Shown here: positions 1 through 6,000 of the stretch, one piece after another
How positions within the stretch are numbered: position 1 is the first letter of the stretch
How the letters are laid out: every line of letters starts with the position of its first letter
Assembly: GCA_041488155.1 (NCBI GenBank)
Contig: JBGPOS010000117.1
Location: 1 to 6,379, forward strand
Direction of reading: 5' to 3'
Length of the DNA stretch: 6,379 bases
Source: JBGPOS01 sp041488155
Lineage (GTDB): Bacteria; Chloroflexota; Dehalococcoidia; Tepidiformales; Tepidiformaceae
The notes under the pieces: model-generated
Database searches by the model: none
Told to the model about the DNA's origin: nothing
What the model saw: the letters and a program-made list of their open reading frames with translations, nothing else
Position numbers and translations under genes: made by a program

Positions 1-178
1 CAGTCGTGCCGCCGCCGCTTGGTGCGGACGTCGGGCTTACGTTGTCGTCGTCGCCGCAGCCAACGAGGCCGAGGCCCGCGGCACCGACGCCGGCTATCGC
101 TGCCCCACCGACGAAACGACGTCGAGTGAAGCGTCCGCCGTCGAGGCGGCGAGTCCAATAATTGTCTTCCTGGCGCAT
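1..178 (-). CDS. Tat-exported ABC transporter substrate-binding lipoprotein, N-terminal part only
   Basis: Only the first 59 codons are in the window; the gene continues past base 1. Read from the ATG at 178-176, the protein begins MRQEDNYWTRRLDGG. A twin-arginine motif follows (T18-R19-R20-R21-F22-V23), then a glycine/alanine-rich hydrophobic stretch (about residues 24-40), then the lipobox L38-V39-G40-C41. After Cys41 come GDDD and a Ser/Pro/Gly/Thr-rich linker. This is the classic layout of a folded, Tat-exported lipoprotein anchored outside the membrane. Gly at +2 after the Cys favours outer-face retention. Such N-termini in Chloroflexota usually belong to family 5 or sugar-type solute-binding proteins, and the neighbouring gene is one, so that role is inferred; the ligand-binding domain itself is not visible. 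The start is supported by a purine-rich ribosome binding site (AAGGGGGG) about 10 bases upstream and by a good promoter behind it. Export signal and lipidation are fairly sure; family is probable. Confidence 0.8.
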   Translation of the reverse strand, partial: MRQEDNYWTRRLDGGRFTRRRFVGGAAIAGVGAAGLGLVGCGDDDNVSPTSAPSGGGTT

Positions 179-188
179 GAAACGCTTT

Positions 189-196
189 CCCCCCTT
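189..196 (-). promoter_or_regulatory. Ribosome binding site of the lipoprotein gene
   Basis: On the minus strand the bases read AAGGGGGG and lie 10 bases before the ATG at 178. This is a purine-rich Shine-Dalgarno-like stretch at a usual distance. It decides the start against the overlapping minus-strand frame that opens at 285. Confidence 0.6.
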
Positions 197-224
197 GAAC
201 TGTTCCCGAGAATGACTCTGCCTT

Positions 225-266
225 GTATACGACACCGGCACCCAGCCGGATGGGGCGAGTATACGA
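225..266. repeat. Pair of GTATACGA direct repeats around the lipoprotein promoter
   Basis: The 8-base word GTATACGA occurs at 225-232 and again at 259-266 on the plus strand, 34 bases apart start to start. The core GTATAC is itself a palindrome. The second copy overlaps the -10 box of the lipoprotein promoter and the first lies about 20 bases downstream of the expected transcription start. The layout would suit a pair of operator half-sites for a repressor, but two 8-base matches could also be chance, and AT-rich -10-like words are constrained. No regulator gene is in the window. Confidence 0.35.
235..249 (-). promoter_or_regulatory. Small hairpin at the predicted 5' end of the lipoprotein mRNA
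   Basis: CCGGC (235-239) and GCCGG (245-249) form a perfect 5-bp stem with a 5-base loop. With the -10 box at 258-263, transcription should start near base 251, so the stem would sit at the extreme 5' end of the minus-strand mRNA. It might protect the message from 5' decay; short GC stems are common at this base composition. Confidence 0.3.
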
Positions 267-285
267 GCGACCCTTGCAGTGTCAA
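258..285 (-). promoter_or_regulatory. Sigma-70-type promoter for the lipoprotein gene
   Basis: On the minus strand a perfect -35 box TTGACA (285-280) is followed by a 16-bp spacer and TATACT (263-258), a 5 of 6 match to the -10 consensus. Both boxes stand out in this GC-rich DNA. The predicted start near base 251 gives an untranslated leader of roughly 73 bases before the ATG at 178. The promoter lies between the two binding-protein genes, so the downstream one can be transcribed independently of the upstream one. Confidence 0.75.
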
Positions 286-324
286 GACAAGTTCGATGGC
301 GCGGGGCCCCGGTATAGCGCGGCC

Positions 325-2076
325 CTATCCGTTCGGCCGGGTTCGAAATGATGGGCTCGATGTATCGAAAGAGGCGTTTGCATCGAGGGATTGAGTCCAG
401 AACGGGGTGGGAGGGGCGGCCCGGAGGTGGGGCCAGCGGAACACTTCGGAGCGCTGAACCAGCCAATCGACCAGGCCACCTGTACTTTCGTCTAGTAATG
501 CGAGCGAAGCCTCTCGGGCGAGGGCCGCGCGGCGGGACTGGTCGAACTCCGAGGCGAGACGATCGACGACTGAAGCAACCCGCAAGGAGCGAAAGCCGAA
601 GGATGTTTGCGCCGCTCCCCCCGAGCCGTAGGTCGCGAGGAGGTAGGCGGAGGGGTCGGGGTCGAGGAAGGGTGGGCCCCAGCCGAACCACAGCCGCGCG
701 GCTCCGGCGCCGTAGCCGTGACTTTCGACGCGGGCGGCGATGGCCGGGTAGGTGTCGACGGCCGCGCGGAACTGTGGCCCGAGGACTTCGCTGAGCGTGG
801 CGACCACCACGGAGCTGGCGCTATACAGCGGGTCGAAGACGTTGGGGAAGTCCATAGTGATTGTGCCGAGCGCGGGGCCGCCGCCGGCCTGCCAGGCAGC
901 GCGGGCGTCGCGGGCATCAACGTCAGCATCGAGACGGTAGCCGGGATAGCCGGCGAGGGTGGTCTCGTCAAGCGCAACGAGTGGATGGACGGGGGCGACC
1001 GGGCCTGACGCTATCGCCCTCCCGGCGAAGAGGTCAGCTGCCAGACGGGCACGATTGAGAGCGCCGCTGAGGTTGGCGTTGTCCCACGGGGGAGAACCTA
1101 CGAAAAGGGAGCTGATGACGGGGGAGTCCTCGAAGCGCGACAGCTCCTGGACCTCGCCGGCGAGGTCGCGGCGGATGCTGGCGGCGTCGCGGCGGTCGCG
1201 CGTGAGGATCTCGTCGAGCTGGCGGGCTGAGAAGTCGGTGACGGCGCGGGCCGGTTCGCCGACCAGGAGTCCGTCGACGAGAGGGACGCGGTGGCCGGCG
1301 AGGTTGGCGCGGAAGGCGAGGGCGTGGCCGGAGTCGAAGCCATCGAAGGTAAACGGGCCCGAGCCGACGACCTGGTGCGGGGTCGAACCATCGCCACCGG
1401 AGGCCAGCGCTGACACGACCTCGGGAGCCTGAATGAGGGCGAAACGCGATGCGAGGGTGGAGAGCAGGAGAGGGTTGGGGTTGCCGGTTTCGATGATGAC
1501 GCGCGGGCCGCTCGCGGTGACGCGCCGGATGCGGGCGAGGTCGGCGGGGCGCTGGCCGGCGGGGAGACGGCCGGTGCGAGCCTCCTGGAGGGCGCGAGTG
1601 AAATGGGTCGCGACGTCGTCGGCGACCACCGGGCGACCGTCGAGGGGCGGGCGATCCTGCCAGCGTGCGCGGGGGTTGAGGCGGAAGATCCACGTCATTT
1701 CGTCGGGTTGTTCCCATGAGATCGCGAGGTCGCCGGCCAGTTTAGCGGCGGCAGGGTCGGACCATTCGACGAGGCGAGAGTGGGTTCGGCCGAGGACCTC
1801 GGCGACGGAGGGCTCGCCCGTGTGCAACGCGTCGAAGGTATCGAAATTGAAGGAGGAAGGGGCAAGGGTGCGGATGATGCCGCCCGTACGGGCTGGGGGC
1901 GGGGCCGGAGTCGGCGCCGGGGCGGCAGGGGACGGTGAACTCGGAGCGAGCGGCGGGCGACTATGGGAGGTAGGCCATGAGCGTACCGCTACGGCAGCAG
2001 ACGCGCCGGCCACTCCCACCGCCGTGGCTACAAGGAGCCGCCGGCGCGTGAACCTACGAGAGACTTCAGGGGCCAC
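325..2076 (-). CDS. Tat-exported family 5 ABC transporter solute-binding protein
   Basis: This complete 583-residue protein should capture a peptide-like or other small solute outside the cell and hand it to an ABC importer. The N-terminus has a Tat motif (R10-R11-R12-R13-L14-L15 after S6-R7-R8-F9), a hydrophobic segment (about residues 15-31) and no Cys lipobox, so it is either cleaved by signal peptidase I or left as a signal anchor. A Pro/Ala/Ser linker follows (about 41-62). The mature part carries SBP_bac_5 hallmarks: LAISWE near 117-122, the FRLNPRARWQD block near 131-141 (usual form: F-x-L-R-x-G-V-K-W-x-D), VVGSGPF at 236-242 (usual VGTGPY), and GWGPPFLDPDP near 466-475, matching the family's W-x-x-D-Y-P-D-P region. 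The start is GTG at 2076; a stop lies eight codons upstream, so no earlier start exists in this frame. Length is normal for the family. No permease or ATPase is adjacent, so the substrate is unknown. The shared RFTRRR with the downstream lipoprotein suggests paralogy. Confidence 0.9.
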   Translation of the reverse strand: MAPEVSRRFTRRRLLVATAVGVAGASAAVAVRSWPTSHSRPPLAPSSPSPAAPAPTPAPPPARTGGIIRTLAPSSFNFDTFDALHTGEPSVAEVLGRTHSRLVEWSDPAAAKLAGDLAISWEQPDEMTWIFRLNPRARWQDRPPLDGRPVVADDVATHFTRALQEARTGRLPAGQRPADLARIRRVTASGPRVIIETGNPNPLLLSTLASRFALIQAPEVVSALASGGDGSTPHQVVGSGPFTFDGFDSGHALAFRANLAGHRVPLVDGLLVGEPARAVTDFSARQLDEILTRDRRDAASIRRDLAGEVQELSRFEDSPVISSLFVGSPPWDNANLSGALNRARLAADLFAGRAIASGPVAPVHPLVALDETTLAGYPGYRLDADVDARDARAAWQAGGGPALGTITMDFPNVFDPLYSASSVVVATLSEVLGPQFRAAVDTYPAIAARVESHGYGAGAARLWFGWGPPFLDPDPSAYLLATYGSGGAAQTSFGFRSLRVASVVDRLASEFDQSRRAALAREASLALLDESTGGLVDWLVQRSEVFRWPHLRAAPPTPFWTQSLDANASFDTSSPSFRTRPNG

Positions 2077-2210
2077 GGCGCCACCGGGGCAGGCGAGTCA
2101 TCCAGGTTCCTGGCGGGGGCGTTCAGGCACCACCTCATGCTACCAAAGGGCGGCGGTGCGACGGGGGCGGCTCGCTTCGACCAGCCACGGGGCGACCTTA
2201 TAGTCGATGG
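2077..2210. other. Divergent intergenic region between the binding protein and the EEP protein
   Basis: These 134 bases separate two genes that face away from each other. The right end holds the EEP promoter. The left part holds a dyad, CCAGG-TT-CCTGG at 2102-2113, which could be an operator but is short. I could not identify a convincing minus-strand promoter for the binding protein; the best -10-like word (TAGCAT, 2142-2137) has no good -35 partner. The GTG start has only a weak upstream GGTGG. Confidence 0.5.
2176..2204 (+). promoter_or_regulatory. Promoter of the EEP gene, predicted to give a leaderless mRNA
   Basis: A -35-like TTCGAC (2176-2181) is followed by exactly 17 bases and then TATAGT (2199-2204), a 5 of 6 match to TATAAT. 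Six bases separate the -10 box from the ATG at 2211, so transcription should start at or within a base of the start codon. No Shine-Dalgarno sequence precedes the ATG, which agrees with leaderless translation. Confidence 0.6.
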
Positions 2211-2933
2211 ATGGCTGACCCGATCCGGATCCTGACGTACAACATCTACAACCACCGGGGCGACGACGAGCGAGACTTCGCAGCGCGGTTCGACGCGCTG
2301 GCTTCGGTGATTCTGGACGTCGCCCCTGACGTGGTTTGCCTTCAGGAAGCGCCCGACACGGCAAGCGTCCGCCGATTGACGGCAGCGCTAGTGCAAAGGC
2401 AGCGGCGGGCGATGTTCGCGGCCTGCACGGAGATGGTGCGCCCCGACGGCTGGAGAGAACACCTGGCGATCATCCATCCGGGCACGCGGAGTGTTGCCAA
2501 GACGCACTCGGCAGCGACCGGGGAGCGCATCGCGATCGCTGTCACGCTGGCGGCGAGCGGCGTGACCGTGGTGAACACGCACCTCAACCCGCACAGCGGG
2601 GAGGTCCGCCACGCGCAAGCAGAGGGACTGTTGGGCCTGCTGCCGGAGCGAGGGGCGGTGGTGCTGTGCGGTGACCTGAACGCGACGCCGGGAGGGGGAA
2701 CCCTCGGGGTGCTGGGCAGCGTCTTGACGCCGCTGGCGCCGGACCCGGCAGGCGATCCGACGTTCCCGACGGGGTTGCGTGGCGAGACAGAGGGCGCGCC
2801 CCCGGCGATCCTCGACCACATCCTGGGGCGGGGGCTGGTTGTCGAGTCGGCGGGACTGGCGGGTGCACAGCGGGTGGGAGGGGTTTGGCCGAGCGACCAC
2901 GTTGGTGTCTGGGCGGTCCTGGCCCTGGAGTAG
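2211..2933 (+). CDS. Endonuclease/exonuclease/phosphatase (EEP) family metal-dependent hydrolase
   Basis: A complete 240-residue cytoplasmic protein with no signal peptide or membrane segment. All core motifs of the DNase I-like EEP fold are present in order: LTYNIYN with Asn11, VCLQEA with the metal-binding Glu46, VVNTHLNP with His124, LCGDLNATP with Asp155 and Asn157, LDHIL with Asp202, and the terminal WPSDHVGV with Asp229-His230. It should therefore be an active Mg2+-dependent phosphodiesterase or phosphatase. It lacks the specific signatures of exonuclease III/AP endonucleases, so the substrate (nucleic acid, phospholipid or phosphorylated small molecule) is open. The ATG at 2211 begins MADPIRILTYN, only six residues before the first conserved beta strand, which is normal. 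Another ATG at 2207 is in a different frame. The gene lies 121 bases upstream of mfd on the same strand; this could hint at DNA repair but is weak evidence. Family is certain, function is not. Confidence 0.93.
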   Translation: MADPIRILTYNIYNHRGDDERDFAARFDALASVILDVAPDVVCLQEAPDTASVRRLTAALVQRQRRAMFAACTEMVRPDGWREHLAIIHPGTRSVAKTHSAATGERIAIAVTLAASGVTVVNTHLNPHSGEVRHAQAEGLLGLLPERGAVVLCGDLNATPGGGTLGVLGSVLTPLAPDPAGDPTFPTGLRGETEGAPPAILDHILGRGLVVESAGLAGAQRVGGVWPSDHVGVWAVLALE

Positions 2934-3004
2934 GGGCAACGCGCGCCAGTTGTCTCGCGAGCGGCGCTTCTGAGCGCGCGGCGGCGGTTCGACTCTGGGT
3001 GAGG

Positions 3005-3010
3005 TAAAAT
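3005..3010 (+). promoter_or_regulatory. Possible -10 box for mfd
   Basis: TAAAAT is a 5 of 6 match to the -10 consensus and the only AT-rich word in the 121-base gap before mfd. It would place the transcription start near 3016-3018, at the base of the hairpin described next. No -35 box is found at the right spacing (TTCGAC at 2988-2993 is only 11 bases away), so this is a weak call. Confidence 0.3.
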
Positions 3011-3015
3011 GCCGG

Positions 3016-3047
3016 CGGGCCCATCCGCTCAGCGGATCTTGGGCCCG
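3016..3047 (+). promoter_or_regulatory. Strong two-part hairpin in the mfd leader
   Basis: An outer 7-bp stem pairs 3016-3022 (CGGGCCC) with 3041-3047 (GGGCCCG). Directly inside it a 6-bp stem pairs 3023-3028 (ATCCGC) with 3032-3037 (GCGGAT) around the triloop TCA. Bases 3038-3040 (CTT) bulge on the 3' side. A further imperfect pairing of GCCGGC (3011-3016) with GCTGGC (3057-3062) could compete with the outermost pair and would enclose the mfd start. There is no T-tract after the stem, so a standard intrinsic terminator for the EEP gene is unlikely, though termination or attenuation without a U-tract cannot be excluded. The 3' arm touches the GGGAG that would serve as the mfd ribosome binding site. 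Confidence 0.6.
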
Positions 3048-3051
3048 GGAG
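3047..3051 (+). promoter_or_regulatory. mfd: Candidate ribosome binding site of mfd
   Basis: GGGAG lies only three bases before the TTG at 3055 and six before the CTG at 3058. The spacing to TTG is short, so initiation may be weak or may use structure. Its first base is the last base of the hairpin's 3' arm. Confidence 0.4.
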
Positions 3052-3054
3052 TGT

Positions 3055-6000
3055 TTGCTGGCCAGCGAACTTGTCGGCCTCACGGCCGCGGTAGCTGACG
3101 TGGTTGCCCCTCTGGCCCTTCCGGGGAAGGGAGAGCTGCGCCTCGGTGTGCCCGAGACGGCGAAGGCAGTGGTGGCAGGCGCCTTCGCCGCCCGATCTGA
3201 GCATCCGGTGTTGCTCCTGGCGCCGACTCCGGCGCGGTCACAGGCGCTGTACGAAGAGCTGGCGACTTTCCTGGAAGACGTGCCGCTGGCGAGGCTCCCG
3301 GAACGGGAGCGCCTGCCCTATGAACTCACGCGCGACGACCCGCTGGTGGCGTTGGAGCGCGCGCGGGCGCTCGGGCTGATGCGCAGCGGCGGGAGGGCGC
3401 TGGTCGTGGCCTCGTGGGCGTCGCTTTCTGAGCATTGTGCGGGCCCGGGGGTCGAGGCAGAGGGGATCGGCGTCGGCGTGGGTGACGGAATCGAGCCACA
3501 GTCGTTGCTCGGGGAGCTGGAACGACGCGGGTATGAGGTCACGGCGTTGGCGGATCGAGCCGGCTCGGTGGCGCGCCGCGGGGGGATCGTGGACGTATTC
3601 CCGGCGGGGTCGGAGCACCCTTTTCGGATCGAGTTCTTCGGAAACCAGGTGGAGAGTATCCGGCAGGTCGACCTGGGGTCGCAGCGAAGCGTCGGAACGA
3701 TGGACCGGGTGCACCTGCCGCCAGCGGTCACGGGCACGCGGGAGGCCCACGAGGCGGCTCGCGCGCTGCTGGGCCAACTCGAAGCCAGCGAAGATGCGGC
3801 GGAGCACGTAGTCGAGCAACTGACGTTGATCGCGGAGGGCAATCGAAGCGGGTACGAGGGATTCTTCGAGCCGTTGTTGTACTCGACTACGGCGCTGGAC
3901 CACTTCGATGAGGCGGGCGCGATCATCTTCGACGACGCAGACGAGGGCGTCCTGGCACTGGAGCGCCAGGCTGATCAGCAACAGCGCTCGCGGTCGGAGC
4001 TGGAGCGCCGGGGATCGATCCCAACGGGACTACCTGAACTCAATACCGGGGCGGACAGCATCCGGCCCTTGCTCGCGGCACGACGCGGTCTGCACCTTCA
4101 ACGATTCGGGAGCGAGGAGTTGGGGGCAACGCGGTTGCCGCTGCGGGCCACGCCCGGGTTCGCGGGCAAGCTGAAGCCGCTCGCGCAGCAGGCCGGTCAA
4201 TGGGCGAAGGAAGGCAAGGCGGTGGTGATCGCCTCGCAGCAAGCGTTGCGACTGGCCGAACTGATGGACGCCGAGGGGATCGCGGCGGTGCTTCGGAGGC
4301 GGGTCGACGAACGGCCGGTGGCGGGAACGATCACCTTGCTGCCCCTGGCGGTGGGGGGTGGCTTCGTCCTCGACGAGCGAGTGGTGCTGATCAGCGACGC
4401 TGAGGTGTTCGGGTTCCGCAAGCGGAGGCGGCCGACACGGGCGCGAGCGGGCATCCGGGCTGACATCGTTTCGACGTTGGAGGTTGGAGACTACCTGGTC
4501 CACGCCGACCATGGCATCGCGCGTTACGGGGGGATGGTGCGGCGGTCGGTGGAGGGGGTAGAGCGGGAGTATCTGGAACTGCAGTACGCGGAGGGGGATC
4601 GGCTTTACGTGCCGGCTGACGGACTGGACCCGGTGAGCCGATACGTGGGCCCGGCTGACCATCCGCCGGGGCTCACCAGACTGGGGTCGCAGGAGTGGGC
4701 GCGGGCGAAACGACGGGTGAAACAGGCTGTAGTCGAGCTAGCGCAGGACCTTATCGAACTGTACGCGAAGCGGGAGATCGCACAGGGGCACGCCTTCGCA
4801 GAGGACGGGCCGTGGCAGATGGAGATGGAGGCGGCGTTCCCGTTCGTCGAGACGCCGGACCAGGTGGAGGCTATCGCCGAGGTGAAGAGCGACATGGAGC
4901 GGCCGCGGCCGATGGACCGGCTCATCTGCGGCGACGTGGGCTACGGGAAGACCGAGATAGCAGTGCGGGCGGCGTTCAAGGCGGTGGCTGACGGCAAGCA
5001 GGTGGCAATCCTGGTGCCAACGACGGTGCTGGCCGAGCAACACGGGAGCACGTTCCGAGAGCGGACAGCGGGCTTCCCGATTCGGGTGGACGTGCTCTCG
5101 CGGTTCCGCAGCGACCAGCAGCAGCGGGAGATCGTCGCCGGTATCGCCTCTGGGGAGGTCGACGTGGCAATCGGCACGCACCGGTTGTTGCAGAAGGACG
5201 TGCAGTTCAAAGATCTGGGGCTGGTCGTGATCGACGAAGAGCAGCGGTTCGGAGTCAGCCATAAGGAGCGACTGAAGCAGATGCGGGCCGAAGTGGACAC
5301 GCTGACTCTCTCGGCGACGCCGATTCCGCGGACGCTGCAGATGTCACTGACAGGGATTCGCGACATGAGCACCGTGATGACGCCGCCCGAGGAACGGCTG
5401 CCGATTCGGACGTACGTGCTGCAGTGGGACGATGAGATCATCCGTGAGGCGATCGACCGGGAGCTCCAACGCGGGGGTCAGGTGTACTTCGTGCACAACC
5501 GGGTGCACAACATCGAACGCATCGTGTCGCGCCTGCGAGAGATCGTACCCGAAGCGGAGATCGCGGTGGGGCACGGGCAGATGCCTGAAGATCAGCTCGA
5601 ACGAGTGATGATGGAGTTCGGGGCAGGAGACCACGATGTGCTCGTGTGCACGACGATCATCGAGAGCGGGCTCGACATCCCGAATGTGAACACCATCATC
5701 ATCAACGACGCTGACCGGCTGGGGCTGGCGCAGTTGTATCAGCTCCGGGGGCGGGTGGGGCGGGCAGCGAACCGGGCGTACGCCTACCTGCTATACGACA
5801 AGGATCGGGCGATGAGCGAGCAGGCGCAGAAGCGGCTGGAGGCTGTCTTCGAGGCGACGGAACTCGGAGCCGGATTCCAGATCGCGCTGCGCGACCTCGA
5901 GATCCGGGGGGCTGGAAACGTGCTCGGCACGGAGCAGAGCGGACACATCGCGGCGGTGGGCTTCGACATGTATTCGAAGTTGGTGGCCGAGGCTGTGGGG

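Noticed and set aside
224..229. Second -10-like word TATACA on the minus strand as an extra promoter
   Set aside because: No -35 box lies 16-18 bases upstream of it.
94..285. Minus-strand frame of 63 codons overlapping the lipoprotein start
   Set aside because: The other frame from 178 shows a full Tat signal and lipobox with a ribosome binding site; this one shows nothing and its ATG lies within the promoter -35 box.
303..310. GGGGCCCC palindrome after the binding-protein stop as a terminator
   Set aside because: It has no room for a loop and no following T-tract on the minus strand.
1433..2203. Plus-strand open frame of 256 codons
   Set aside because: It lies opposite the 583-residue binding protein, is rich in Arg/Gly/Ala/Ser with no recognisable motif, and is the usual antisense shadow in GC-rich DNA.
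2211..2933. EEP protein as an exonuclease III-type AP endonuclease partnering Mfd in repair
   Set aside because: The AP-endonuclease-specific motifs are absent; only the general fold residues are present, and nearness to mfd alone is poor evidence.
2959..2979. GCGCT-TCTG-AGCGC stem (2965-2978) after the EEP stop as a terminator
   Set aside because: The stem is only 5 bp and has no T-tract.
2986..2995. GGTTCGACTC, like the T-loop of a tRNA
   Set aside because: The flanking bases cannot form a T-stem (GGCGG against CTGGG) and no acceptor, D or anticodon arm is found.
3009..3057. Possible frameshift joining the ATG at 3009 to mfd
   Set aside because: The mfd frame from TTG 3055 already gives about 50 residues before the first conserved strand, which is normal for the family, so no shift is needed.
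2584..3204. Minus-strand frame of 206 codons across the EEP-mfd gap (also 2388-3083)
   Set aside because: It crosses two well-supported plus-strand genes and has low-complexity Pro/Arg/Ala composition.
3238..3981. Minus-strand open frame of 247 codons, and a similar one at 4030-4662
   Set aside because: Both are antisense to conserved mfd sequence, are Arg/Gln/His/Pro-rich, and lack a supporting start signal or family motif.
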